From Stenotrophomonas sp. HITSZ_GD (GTDB lineage Bacteria; Pseudomonadota; Gammaproteobacteria; Xanthomonadales; Xanthomonadaceae), in the NCBI RefSeq assembly GCF_029543105.1, contig NZ_JARQXB010000023.1, forward strand, positions 1 through 41,307: a stretch of DNA of 41,307 nt, in the 5' to 3' direction. Under the pieces are notes generated by a model. It saw only the letters and a program-made list of their open reading frames with translations. It was not told the origin of the DNA and did no database searches. Below, one piece after another: positions 1-9,130 of the stretch. The position numbers and the translations under genes are program-made. How positions within the stretch are numbered: the stretch's first letter is position 1; every line of letters begins with the position of its first letter.

Positions 1-72
1 TTTCCGGGACCGTAGGCGACATGGATGTCGCCTACGAGCCTCCATGGATGGATTCACGGCGTGTCCCGGAAA
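1..72 (+). repeat. T-shaped palindromic intergenic element, copy 1 (left arm cut by window edge)
   Basis: The outer inverted repeat TTTCCGGGAC (1-10) pairs with GTCCCGGAAA (63-72). Inside are hairpin 1, a 12-bp stem at 11-22 and 25-36 with a GG loop, and hairpin 2, TCCAT-GG-ATGGA at 41-52. The 62-bp core (6-67) is identical to the cores of copies 3 and 4. The right arm probably continues past 72 (GGGCCC follows), but its partner lies outside the window. It sits about 95 bp beyond the GH95 stop codon, where no other terminator was seen. Confidence 0.9.
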
Positions 73-166
73 GGGCCCGCCCCCGGGCGCCGCGCGATAG
101 CCCCCTGGGCCGCGCATCAGCAAGAGCGAAAGCCCATCAACCAAGCAGAAGCCGCCCCTACCACCC

Positions 167-2557
167 TCACACCCGAACCAACCGCCCTTCGACTACCCGC
201 AACGAAGCACCCCGCCCCGTCCTCAGTTCGACGGAGACGACCTGCTCCCCGTAGACCAACTCGTACCGCCCACCGGAATCGCTGCGTAACACCGCCTCGA
301 CCAACGCCCCCTCGGCCCAACGCAGATCCACCGACGCCGCCCCCCGCACCCGCAGCCCCTTCACCTCGCCCGCCGGCCAGGCCTTCGGCAAGGCAGGCAG
401 CAGGAACACGCTCCCGCCCCAGCTCTGCAGCAGCATCTCGGTGATCCCCGCGGTGCCGCCAAAGTTGCCGTCGATCTGGAACGGCGGATGCGCATCGAAC
501 AGGTTCGGATAGCTGCGCTCCGGCGCCAGCAGCAGTTGCAGGATCTGGTAGGCATGCTCGCCATCGCGCAAACGCGCCCACAGGTTCAAGCGCCAGCCGA
601 TTCCCCAACCGGTGGCATTGTCCCCGCGGATCTCCAGCGAACGCCGCGCCGCCGCCGCCAGCGCCGGCGTATCGCGCACGTTGATCTGGCTGGAAGGATG
701 CAGCGCGTACAGATGCGATACGTGCCGATGATGGATCTCCGGCGCGTCCATGTCCCAATCCTGCTGCCACTCCTGCAGCTGGCCCGCCTTGCCGATGCGG
801 TTCGGCGGCAGCTGCTCGCGCAGCGCCACCAGCTTCTCCCCGAAGTCCGCATCCACCCCCAACATCTTGCCCATCGCCACGCACTGCGCGAACAGGTCGC
901 GCAGGATCTGCGCATCCATCGTCGGCCCCGCGCACAGCGCCGCACCGAACGGATGCTGGTTCTCCGGCGAGATCGACGGATTGGTCACCATCGCCCCGGT
1001 ATTCGGATCGCGCACTAGCGTAGCCACGAAAAATTCCGCCGCGCCCTTGAACAGCGGATAGATCTTTTCCAGGTATGCCCGGTCGCGCCCGTAATCCCAG
1101 CGGTCCCACAACTGCTGCAGCAACCACGCGCCTCCGGTTGGCCACAAGCTCCACTTCGCCCCGTCGATGGGGCCGGCCGAACGCCACAGGTCGGTGTTGT
1201 TGTGCACCACCCAGCCCGGCGCGTCGTACATCGCCTTCGCCGTATGCGCGCCAGTCTGCGAAAGCTCGAACAGCATGCGTTCCAGCGGTTCCACGCACTC
1301 GTGCAGCGCGTTGGCCTCCGCCGGCCAGTAGTTCATCTCGGTGTTGATGTTGACCGTGTACTTGCTCTCCCACGGCGGGGACATCAGCTCGTTCCAGATA
1401 CCCTGCAGGTTCGCCGGCTGGCTGCCCGCGCGCGAACTGCAAATCAGCAGGTAACGACCGTATTGGTGGTACAGCGCCGCCAGCTGCGGATCGCCGCCGG
1501 CGGCGAAATCGCGCACGCGCTCGTGCGTGGGCCGCTGCATGGCCTCGCTGCGGCCCAGGTCGATCGCCACGCGCCGGAACAGCGTGCGATGCGCGGCCAG
1601 GTGGTCTTCGCGCAACTTCGCATACGGAACCGCCCGCGCCGCGGCTAGCTGCGCGGCGGTGATCGCCAGCGGGTCGCCGCTGACGTCGTCGAATCGTTTG
1701 TAGCTGGTCGCCGCGGTGAGCAGCAGCACCAGTTCGTCCGCGCCCTCGACGCGGATGCGGTCGCGCCGCAGCATCACCTTGCCGCCTTGGGCCAGCGGCA
1801 ACACGCGCAGCGCGAACGACAGCTGGCCCTGTATGCCCTCGCGGCCCTGGTTGCGGCCGGCGAACAGCAGGCCCTCGCCATCGACCGTGATCTCCCCGTC
1901 CTGCGGGCTGTCGATGCCCACGCGCAGCGAGATGCCGCCGGGCTGGTCGGTACTCAGCCGCACCACGATGCATTGCGCATCGGGCGAGACGAACACTTCG
2001 CGCAGGTGGTTGCGCCCTTCCGAACGGAAGCGCGTGGTCGCCGTGGCGCTGTCCAGGTCCAGTTCGCGGCGATACCCGGCCGCGCCATCGGCGCGGTCGA
2101 AATCCAGCAGCAGGTCGGCCAGCGGCTGGTACGGCATCTGCTTCAGCGGGCGCGACAACATCCCGGCATCGGCCAGCGCCTCGGCCTCGGCGTAGCGGCC
2201 GGCGAACACCCGCTCACGCACCTTCGGCAACGTCTCCAACGCCTTCGGGTTGGTGGCGTCGTAAGGACCGCCGGCGTAGAGCGTGTCCTCGTTGAGCTGC
2301 AGGCGCTCGTGCGCCAACCCGCCCCACACCATCGCGCCGAGGCGGCCGTTGCCGACCGGCAGCGCCTCCACCCACTCGGTGGCCGGGCGCGGATACCACA
2401 ACACCAGTTCGCCGGGTGGCGCCACCGGCGGCGGCACCGGCGGCGGCACCGTCGGGAGGGGACGGCGCGCCGCCAGTGCGCCAGGGGCCGCCGCCAGCGC
2501 GGCAGCCCCCAGGCCCACGGCCTTGCACAGTTCGCGACGACTCAGTTCCAAGGCCAA
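167..2557 (-). CDS. GH95 alpha-L-fucosidase (1,2-alpha-L-fucosidase type)
   Basis: Predicted glycoside hydrolase family 95 enzyme of 796 residues that removes terminal fucose from xyloglucan side chains. Family motifs are present: the asparagine pair in TVNINTEMNYWPAE (Asn403, Asn405), the general acid Glu532 in PSISPENQH and Asp696 in QIDGNFGG, matching the Asn/Asn/Glu/Asp set known for GH95. The N-terminus carries a twin-arginine motif, SRRELCK, before an Ala-rich stretch. This suggests Tat export, unlike the other enzymes of the locus. A proline-rich linker (about 34-49) follows. The start is a TTG with GGAG seven bases upstream; no better ATG is seen. It is the last gene of the operon, 13 nt after the GH31 stop. 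Family is certain; linkage specificity is inferred from context. Confidence 0.93.
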   Translation of the reverse strand: MALELSRRELCKAVGLGAAALAAAPGALAARRPLPTVPPPVPPPVAPPGELVLWYPRPATEWVEALPVGNGRLGAMVWGGLAHERLQLNEDTLYAGGPYDATNPKALETLPKVRERVFAGRYAEAEALADAGMLSRPLKQMPYQPLADLLLDFDRADGAAGYRRELDLDSATATTRFRSEGRNHLREVFVSPDAQCIVVRLSTDQPGGISLRVGIDSPQDGEITVDGEGLLFAGRNQGREGIQGQLSFALRVLPLAQGGKVMLRRDRIRVEGADELVLLLTAATSYKRFDDVSGDPLAITAAQLAAARAVPYAKLREDHLAAHRTLFRRVAIDLGRSEAMQRPTHERVRDFAAGGDPQLAALYHQYGRYLLICSSRAGSQPANLQGIWNELMSPPWESKYTVNINTEMNYWPAEANALHECVEPLERMLFELSQTGAHTAKAMYDAPGWVVHNNTDLWRSAGPIDGAKWSLWPTGGAWLLQQLWDRWDYGRDRAYLEKIYPLFKGAAEFFVATLVRDPNTGAMVTNPSISPENQHPFGAALCAGPTMDAQILRDLFAQCVAMGKMLGVDADFGEKLVALREQLPPNRIGKAGQLQEWQQDWDMDAPEIHHRHVSHLYALHPSSQINVRDTPALAAAARRSLEIRGDNATGWGIGWRLNLWARLRDGEHAYQILQLLLAPERSYPNLFDAHPPFQIDGNFGGTAGITEMLLQSWGGSVFLLPALPKAWPAGEVKGLRVRGAASVDLRWAEGALVEAVLRSDSGGRYELVYGEQVVSVELRTGRGASLRVVEGRLVRV

Positions 2558-2570
2558 GGGATCGCTCCGC

Positions 2571-5435
2571 TTACTTGCGCTTCACGACGACCGCCTTGCC
2601 GGCGTACTGCACCTGAGCGTCGGCCTTCGGCTCCAGCTGGCCGGCGTCCTCGCGCGGGCCGCTGACGAAGCGCACCTTGAACGTGCGCTTGGCCTGCATG
2701 CCCGGCCATTGGCCTTCGCGCGCGCCGATGCGCAACTCGCCCTTGGCCTCGTCCCACGCCAGCGGGATACGGCTGAACTCGCCCTTCTCGTAGCCGTAGC
2801 CCAGGCCATCGTCCTCGTACAGCGAGAACGTGCCATCCGCACCGGTGTACACCACGATCGTCACCGGCGCGTCGGCCTGCTGGTCGACGTACTGCTGCAC
2901 CGGGCCGGTCGGCACGATGGCGCCGGCACGCACGAACAGCGGCATGCGCTCGATCGGCGCGGCGGCGGTGATCGACTGGCCGCCCTCGTAACGCTGGCCG
3001 GTGTAGAAGTCCAGCCACGAGGTGCCGGCCGGCAGGTACACCGGGCGCGAGGTGGCCCCGAACTCGCTCACCGGCGCGACCAGGAACGCCGGGCCGAACA
3101 GGTATTCGTCGTTGAGGTCGGCGACCTTGGCGTCGTTCGGGAAGTCCATCACCAGCCCGCGCATGATCACGCCGTCGCGGTGGTAGGTGTCGCCGGCCAG
3201 CGTGTAGATGTACGGCATCAGCGTGTAGCGCAGGCGGTCGTAGTAGGCCATCGAGGCGTAGTGCGGCGTGCCTTCCGGCGCGATGTTCCAAATCTCGCGG
3301 TACGGGAACTGGCCGTGCGAGCGGAACAGCGGCACGAATGCGCCGAACTGGAACCAGCGCGTCTGCAGCTCGCGCCATTCCGGCAGGTGCGCCGGGTCCT
3401 GGTCCTCGTAGCGCTTCTCCACCGAGAAGCCGCCGATGTCGAAGGTCCAGTTCGGCAGGCCCGACATCGAGGTGTTCACGCCGGCGGAGATCTGCTCCTT
3501 CATGTTGTCCCAGCGCGAGACGATATCCCCGCTCCATACCGCCACTGCATTGCGCTGCGTGCCGGCATAGCCCTTGCGCGAGAGGATGAACACGCGCTTG
3601 TTGTCGGCCTCTCGGTCGCCCTCGTACACGCCGTGGGTGTGCGGCAGCGGATAGGCGTTGAAGTACTCGGTCGAGGAACCCAGCGCGTTGGGCGTCAGGC
3701 GTTCCTTGCGGGTGTCGATGTCCAGGTTGGAATGGATGTCCGGCTCGTCGGCGTCCATCCACCAGGCGTCGATGCCCTTGCTGTTGAGCTTCTCGTTGAT
3801 CTGGCGCCAGTAGATCTTCTGCGCCTCCACGGCGAAGGGATCGTAGAACGCGTTGAGGTAGCCCTTGCCGATCCAGTCCAGCTCGCCGGCCTCCACGTTC
3901 TTGGTGAACATGTAGCCCTTGGACGCCAGCTCCTTGTAGTTCTCCGTGTTCGGGTAGAACTTCGGCCAGATGGAGATCATCAGGTGGGTGTTGTGGTCAT
4001 GGAAATACTTGACCATCGCATCCGGGTCGGGCCAGAACTGCTTGTCGAAATCGTGCGAGCCCCACGCATCCACCGGCCAGTACGACCAGTCGAGCACGAT
4101 GTTGTCCAGCGGCAGGTCGCGGCGGCGGTATTCGGCCACCACGTCCTCCATCTCCTTCTGGTTCTTGTAGCGCTCGCGGCTCTGCCAGAAGCCGTAGGCC
4201 CACTTGGGCAGCAGCACGGCCTTGCCGGTGAGTTCGCGATAGCCGCCAATGACCTGGTCGGCATTGGCGCCGGCCACGAAGTAGTAGTCGATGATCTGGC
4301 CGGCTTCCGACCACAGCGACAGGTCCTTGGCCTCGGCCGCCGGCAACGGGTCGCGATGCAGCAGCGCGATGTAGCTCGGGTCGATCAGGTCCCACTCCAC
4401 CTTGACGTGGTGGCGCTTGCCCGGGGCCAGTTCCAGGGTGAACTCGTGGTGCCACGGGTTCCAGTTCTGGCGCCAGCGGTCCAGAACCAGCTTGCCGTCC
4501 ACCCACAGCTTGGCGTATTCGCTCGAATACAGCGAGAAGCTGTGCTCGCCGCCGCTGAGCGCCTCGATGTCGCCTTCCCAGCTGACCGTCGCACGCCCTT
4601 CCTTGGCCGGCTTGCCCTTGGCGGGGAACTTCACCAGGTCCTTGATGTACTGGTAGTTGACCTCGCTTTCGCGGCGCTCCACCACCTGCTTGCCGTTGAC
4701 CGCGTAGCGCGCGGTGAGCGCGCCGGGCTTGCCCTTGGCGTCATACAGCTTGAGGGACTTGTTCAACGGCTGCAGGCCGCGCGGGTCGCCCAGGCGGGTG
4801 ATCGAATTGTTGTCCCACAGGATGCCGTAGTTGCGGCTGGAGACGAGGAACGGCACGGCCAGGTCGATATTGCTCTGCAGCAGCTCGACGTTGCGGCCCT
4901 TCTGGTCCATCCAGCCCTGCTGGTGCTGGCCGAAGCCGTACAGGCCCTCGCCGTCGGGCGAGCTGAAGCGCTGGCGCGTGCTCAGCAGGCCGTCCTTGCC
5001 GTCGACTTGGATCGGGGTGAACGTGCGGCCGCCGGCCACTTCGGAAAGGATTTCCTTGCCGTTGGCATCGGTGAAGCTGACATGGCCATCGGCGGTGGAG
5101 ACATGCGCGGTGACCTGGGCGGTCTTCAGCTGCACTTCTCCCGCCTGCTCGGCCACCTGGAAGGCAGGCACCGGCTTGCCGGCCGGCACGCGCATCAGGC
5201 TCTCCGAGCGCTTGAACTCGCCCTTCGGATCGGCGCTGACACGGATGATGCCCTCATCGACCACCTGCAGCCGCACCGCGGCCGCGCCGGCCTGCGCCGG
5301 CTTGACCACCACGCCTTCGGCGTTGCGCTGCACTTCCTGCGCGCCTGCGGTGCCGGCCAGCGCCAAGCCCGCCAGCGCGATCGCCAGCCCCTGCGCCAGC
5401 GTGCGCCGCTGGATACCCTGATTGCCGTGTCGCAT
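2571..5435 (-). CDS. GH31 alpha-xylosidase with PA14 insert
   Basis: A 954-residue family 31 glycosidase predicted to remove alpha-1,6-xylose from the non-reducing end of xyloglucan oligosaccharides. A Sec signal peptide (about 1-32, ending AGA-QEV) is followed by the GH31 N-terminal beta domain, a PA14-like insert at about 280-355 (EGDIEALSGGEHSF...WVDGKLVLDRW), and the (beta/alpha)8 barrel. The nucleophile is Asp561 in WWMDADEPD and the likely acid/base is Asp666 in WTFDIGGF. A PA14 insert in the N-terminal domain is a hallmark of xyloglucan-active alpha-xylosidases such as Cellvibrio Xyl31A, which favours xylosidase over glucosidase. The ATG has GGGAG eight bases upstream. It lies 62 nt after GH35 and 13 nt before GH95, consistent with co-transcription. 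Confidence 0.93.
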   Translation of the reverse strand: MRHGNQGIQRRTLAQGLAIALAGLALAGTAGAQEVQRNAEGVVVKPAQAGAAAVRLQVVDEGIIRVSADPKGEFKRSESLMRVPAGKPVPAFQVAEQAGEVQLKTAQVTAHVSTADGHVSFTDANGKEILSEVAGGRTFTPIQVDGKDGLLSTRQRFSSPDGEGLYGFGQHQQGWMDQKGRNVELLQSNIDLAVPFLVSSRNYGILWDNNSITRLGDPRGLQPLNKSLKLYDAKGKPGALTARYAVNGKQVVERRESEVNYQYIKDLVKFPAKGKPAKEGRATVSWEGDIEALSGGEHSFSLYSSEYAKLWVDGKLVLDRWRQNWNPWHHEFTLELAPGKRHHVKVEWDLIDPSYIALLHRDPLPAAEAKDLSLWSEAGQIIDYYFVAGANADQVIGGYRELTGKAVLLPKWAYGFWQSRERYKNQKEMEDVVAEYRRRDLPLDNIVLDWSYWPVDAWGSHDFDKQFWPDPDAMVKYFHDHNTHLMISIWPKFYPNTENYKELASKGYMFTKNVEAGELDWIGKGYLNAFYDPFAVEAQKIYWRQINEKLNSKGIDAWWMDADEPDIHSNLDIDTRKERLTPNALGSSTEYFNAYPLPHTHGVYEGDREADNKRVFILSRKGYAGTQRNAVAVWSGDIVSRWDNMKEQISAGVNTSMSGLPNWTFDIGGFSVEKRYEDQDPAHLPEWRELQTRWFQFGAFVPLFRSHGQFPYREIWNIAPEGTPHYASMAYYDRLRYTLMPYIYTLAGDTYHRDGVIMRGLVMDFPNDAKVADLNDEYLFGPAFLVAPVSEFGATSRPVYLPAGTSWLDFYTGQRYEGGQSITAAAPIERMPLFVRAGAIVPTGPVQQYVDQQADAPVTIVVYTGADGTFSLYEDDGLGYGYEKGEFSRIPLAWDEAKGELRIGAREGQWPGMQAKRTFKVRFVSGPREDAGQLEPKADAQVQYAGKAVVVKRK

Positions 5436-5497
5436 GTTCTCTCCCTATCGGTAATGCGTGAGCGGCGCGTCGATGCTTGCCGGCGCGCCTTTTGGAT

Positions 5498-7192
5498 TTA
5501 CTTCCAGGTCGCCAGCTTGATCTTCAGCAGCGTGTCGGCACTGGAGAAATTGACGCCGTAATCGGTCTGGTCGCCGTTCCAGTTGCGCTGGAACACCCAC
5601 TGGCCCTGCGCGTCGTAATACCCTTCCTCGACGCGGTCGTAGACCATGTTGGCGGTGGCCTCGCTGGCCGGGTGCAGGGTCACGCGCGCGTGGTAGGCGG
5701 TGACCAGGAATTCGTCCGGGCCCAGCTCGGCGATCAGCGCCGCGCCCACCGGCTCGGGATTGCCCGGCGGCTCGCCCTGGAACCAGAACTGCGGCACGCC
5801 GTACGTGACCGTCGCCGACCAGCGCGCATTGAGCGCGATTTCCTGCACCGCCTGGCCCGGCTGCTCGGCCACGCCGTGCAGCTTGCCTTCGCGGGAGGCC
5901 TGCGCGAACGCCGGCAAGCCCCGCTTCACCAGCCGATAGCCGAGCGCGAACGGCGCCAGCGCGTCCTTGTCCACGTGCTTGGCGCCCAGCGGATAGTTGC
6001 TGTAGCGCGTGTAGTCGATGCCGAACGCCGACCAGCCGATGCCGTCGTGGCCCAGCGTCGGGAACAGGTATCGCGCGTACTCGGCCCGGTTGCCGGTCTC
6101 GGCCACGAACAACGGGTTGTCCGGCCGTGCGTAACGCTCCAGCACCGTGGTGTACATCAGGTATTCGGGCATGTAGATGTCCGGCGCCAGCAGGTCGATG
6201 TGCGGGCCGGCGGCCTTCCATACGTCGAGCACGTTGTCGGTCGGGCCGCCGCTGGCGTACTTGCCCGGCTGGCCGGGGTTGAACGGGCCGCGCAGCGCGC
6301 CGTTGACGTACATCGGCAGCGGGTATTCGGCCTTGCCGGCCTCGGCCACCTGGTCGATGAAGCGCGCGATGTGCCAGGCGTGGAAGAACTCGTCCGCATC
6401 GCCACCGAACACCTGCGACCAGGTGCCAGGCTGCTTGCCGAGCTTCTTCAGCAGGGCGTCCGGCACCGGGCCGTTGAAGGCCTCCTGCGCCATGGGCGAG
6501 AAGTCGCGCACGCTGCCGTAGGTGCCCGGCTCGTTCTCCGGCTGCACCATGATGACGGTGCGCTGCGGGTCGGCCTGCTTGAGGTGCTTCATCAGCGCGA
6601 CGAACGCCTTGCGGTCGGCGTCCAGCGTTTCCTTGCCCAGCGGCGAGAGCGAGCCGATGCTGCGGCCGTCGGCGGTGACCACGCGCGGGAAGCGCTGGTT
6701 GTCGGTCTTCACCCAGTGCGGCGTGTAGGCCGGGCCGTTGTTCTTCCAGGTGCCGAACCACAGCAGCACCAGGCGCACGTCATGTTCGCGCGCCTGCTTC
6801 AGCAAGGTATCGACGAAGGAGAAATCGAACTTGCCCTCTTCCGCTTCGACCTGTTCCCAGGCAATCGGCACCTGCACCGTGTTGGCGCCGATGTCGGCGA
6901 CCGCCGGCCACACCTGCTCCAGGGCTGCGGGATAGTTGGACGAATTGTTCACCTGCGCGCCCAAGATGAGGTACGGCTTGCCGTCCACGAGCAGCGCGTG
7001 CTTGCCGTCCTCGCTGACCAACTGCGGGATCGGCGCCTCCTGGCCCTGCGGCTGCTGGGCGGCGGCCGGCGCATCGGCGCTGGCCGGCGCCGCCTGTTCG
7101 GCGCGCTGGCAGGCCGACAGCGCCAGCAGCAGCATCGCCGGCAGGGCCAGGCGGCGCAGGGCGCGGGGGGAGCGGGAGGAAGTGGGCATCAT
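5498..7192 (-). CDS. GH35 beta-galactosidase, lipoprotein
   Basis: A 564-residue family 35 beta-galactosidase expected to remove beta-1,2-galactose from xyloglucan side chains, exposing xylose for the GH31 enzyme. The N-terminus is a lipoprotein signal with lipobox LSAC (Cys28) and an Ala/Gln-rich spacer, so the enzyme is probably membrane-anchored. Catalytic residues are Glu221 in VQPENEPG (acid/base) and Glu365 in FVAETGN (nucleophile). The C-terminal region (about 400-564) is the beta-rich DUF5597-like domain that accompanies Cellvibrio Bgl35A-type enzymes. The start at 7192 lies 15 nt after the acetylesterase stop, so translation is closely linked. Family is certain; substrate is inferred from the neighbours. 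Confidence 0.93.
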   Translation of the reverse strand: MMPTSSRSPRALRRLALPAMLLLALSACQRAEQAAPASADAPAAAQQPQGQEAPIPQLVSEDGKHALLVDGKPYLILGAQVNNSSNYPAALEQVWPAVADIGANTVQVPIAWEQVEAEEGKFDFSFVDTLLKQAREHDVRLVLLWFGTWKNNGPAYTPHWVKTDNQRFPRVVTADGRSIGSLSPLGKETLDADRKAFVALMKHLKQADPQRTVIMVQPENEPGTYGSVRDFSPMAQEAFNGPVPDALLKKLGKQPGTWSQVFGGDADEFFHAWHIARFIDQVAEAGKAEYPLPMYVNGALRGPFNPGQPGKYASGGPTDNVLDVWKAAGPHIDLLAPDIYMPEYLMYTTVLERYARPDNPLFVAETGNRAEYARYLFPTLGHDGIGWSAFGIDYTRYSNYPLGAKHVDKDALAPFALGYRLVKRGLPAFAQASREGKLHGVAEQPGQAVQEIALNARWSATVTYGVPQFWFQGEPPGNPEPVGAALIAELGPDEFLVTAYHARVTLHPASEATANMVYDRVEEGYYDAQGQWVFQRNWNGDQTDYGVNFSSADTLLKIKLATWK

Positions 7193-7207
7193 GCGGAAGG
7201 TCTCCGT

Positions 7208-9130
7208 TTACCAGCTGTCGGATCGGAACGGCGAAGCAGGCAGCTGCTCGCGGTTGACGAGATTGGCGCTCGGGCTGCCCTGCCAGGCATAGCGCACGGC
7301 GACCGGCGTGGGCACCGCGTCGCTGCGCACGACCACGCGTTCGCCTTCGATGCGTGCCTGCGCGGGATGGAACTTGCGGTCGGCCCCGGCCACGGCGAAG
7401 CCTTCCAGCGCGCCGCCGCCACGCACGGCCAGCGCGCTGCCCTGCAGGTCGAAGCCCAGCGTGGCCGCGCCGTCGGCGAACTGCGCGCTGGTGAACACCG
7501 GGCCGCTGTAGACCAGCGTTTCGCCATAGGCGACGTGGCGGGCCGCCAGCGCCAGGCGGTGGCCAACCTCGCGCTTGTTGGTGGGGTGGATGTCGTCGCG
7601 ATTGCCGATGTCGAGGGTCACCGCCTGGCCGGTGGCCGGCAGCGACAGCGTCCTGGATTGCGATTCGCGCAGGATCGACCACGGGCTGATGTCGCCGTTG
7701 TCGGATTTGTCATCGAAGTTCGCCAGCTGCACCCACAGGAACGGCAGCTGCGGCGCGTGGCGGTCCGCGCGCCAGCTGCGGATCATCGTGGGGAATTGCT
7801 CGCGATAGCGCAGCGCCGCGTTGCCGGCGAGCTTGGCGTTGCTCTCGCCCTGGTACCAGATGACGCCGCGCACCGGGAAGCGCTGTAGCGGGTGGATCAT
7901 CACGTTGTAGAGCAGCGTGGGCTGCTGGTTCTTGTCGTCGATCATGCCGACCGTGCCCTGCGCGGGGCGGAACTTCCAGGCACCGTCGAACGGGCGGCGC
8001 TGGCCGCCGGCCGGCTGCACGTACAGCTCGTCGGCTTCGCCGTGGATGCCGCCACCGCCGCCGGTGTCCACCACCTGCACGGCCAGTACGTTGCGGCCGG
8101 CGCGCAGCGCGCTCGGCGGCACGGCATAGGCGCGCAGCGTGTCGTAACTGTTTTCGATGTGCCCCACGCGCTGGCCGTTGACGTAGGTGGTATCGGTATC
8201 GTCCACGCGCGCCACGCCCACGGTCACGCCGCGGCGCGCTTCTTCCGCGCTCAGGGTGAAGGACGTGCGGTACCATGCCACGCCATCCATGCCGGCATAG
8301 CCGGCGGCTTCCCAGTTCGCCGGCACGCGGATGCTGTCCCAGCCGCTGTCGTCGTACTGCGGTTCACGCCAGCCCTCGCTGCTCTGCCCTTCCGGCAGGG
8401 CGTAGCGCGCCAGCTTCTCGCGCGTGGCCACCAGCGCGGCTTCGTCGCGTTGGCGCATCTGCTCGCCCTGCCGCGCCAGCGCCGCCGCGTCGATACCCTG
8501 CGACGCGGCGTCCATCCACGCCTCGATGGCGCTGCCGCCCCAGGTGCTGTCGATGATGCCGATCGGCACGCCGGTGCTGCGCCGCAGGTCCTGCGCGAAG
8601 TAATAGCCCACCGCGGAGAATTCGGCCGCGTTGGCGGGACTGGCGGCCTGCCAGCTGCCGCCGGCCAGTTCGTCCTCCGGCTTGGCCGACCACGACTTGG
8701 GCACCTTGAAATGGCGGATCTTCGCGTCGGCCGCCGAGGCCACCGCGGCCGGACCGCCGTCGGACTTCACCAGCGGGAATTCCATGTTCGACTGCCCGCT
8801 CGCCAGCCACACATCGCCGAGGAGGATGTCATCCACCTTCAGCGTGCCGCCGTCGCCCTGCACCTGCAGCACGTAGGGGCCACCGGCGCGGTGCGCCGGC
8901 AAGGTGGCCTGCCATTGGCCGCGCGCATCGGCCTTCGCCGTGGCCTGCTGGCCATCCAGGCGCACGGTGAGCGTGGCGCCGGGCGTGGCCCAGCCCCACA
9001 CCGGGATAGGCTGGTCGCGCTGCAGCACGGCGCCTTCGCCGAACAGCAGCGGCAGGCGCGGCGCGGCGGCGGCCGGCAAGGCCGCGCAGCAGGCGGCGGC
9101 CAGGAGGACACGGCGGAACGGGAACGTCAT
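7208..9130 (-). CDS. CE20-type xyloglucan O-acetylesterase (sialate O-acetylesterase-like, SGNH)
   Basis: A 640-residue secreted esterase. After a signal peptide (about 1-23) comes a beta domain, then an SGNH/GDSL hydrolase with nucleophile Ser114 in SGQSNM. The catalytic domain is interrupted by a jelly-roll insert around 235-345 (WREPQYDDSGWDSIRVPANWE onward) and resumes with GVIWYQGESN and the catalytic Asp512/His515 in DDIHPTN. This split layout is that of carbohydrate esterase family 20, founded on an acetylesterase of a Xanthomonas xyloglucan locus that removes acetyl groups from galactosyl residues before GH35 acts. The reading frame stays open upstream to 10462, but ATG 9130 is the start: it has GGAG at good spacing, begins the signal peptide, and overlaps the GH74 stop by 4 bp (ATGA). 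Confidence 0.88.
   Translation of the reverse strand: MTFPFRRVLLAAACCAALPAAAAPRLPLLFGEGAVLQRDQPIPVWGWATPGATLTVRLDGQQATAKADARGQWQATLPAHRAGGPYVLQVQGDGGTLKVDDILLGDVWLASGQSNMEFPLVKSDGGPAAVASAADAKIRHFKVPKSWSAKPEDELAGGSWQAASPANAAEFSAVGYYFAQDLRRSTGVPIGIIDSTWGGSAIEAWMDAASQGIDAAALARQGEQMRQRDEAALVATREKLARYALPEGQSSEGWREPQYDDSGWDSIRVPANWEAAGYAGMDGVAWYRTSFTLSAEEARRGVTVGVARVDDTDTTYVNGQRVGHIENSYDTLRAYAVPPSALRAGRNVLAVQVVDTGGGGGIHGEADELYVQPAGGQRRPFDGAWKFRPAQGTVGMIDDKNQQPTLLYNVMIHPLQRFPVRGVIWYQGESNAKLAGNAALRYREQFPTMIRSWRADRHAPQLPFLWVQLANFDDKSDNGDISPWSILRESQSRTLSLPATGQAVTLDIGNRDDIHPTNKREVGHRLALAARHVAYGETLVYSGPVFTSAQFADGAATLGFDLQGSALAVRGGGALEGFAVAGADRKFHPAQARIEGERVVVRSDAVPTPVAVRYAWQGSPSANLVNREQLPASPFRSDSW

Noticed and set aside
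1-254. Repeated peptide MDVAYEPPWMDSRRVP encoded at several places
   Set aside because: It arises because the palindromic element happens to be open in one frame; there is no consistent ribosome-binding site and the frames run into unrelated sequence after the element.
2283-5561. Very long open frame (over 1000 codons) on the plus strand, antisense to the GH31 gene
   Set aside because: Rich in Val, Arg, His and Leu with no domain; it is a shadow of a GC-rich gene on the other strand, which has signal peptide, catalytic motifs and ribosome-binding site.
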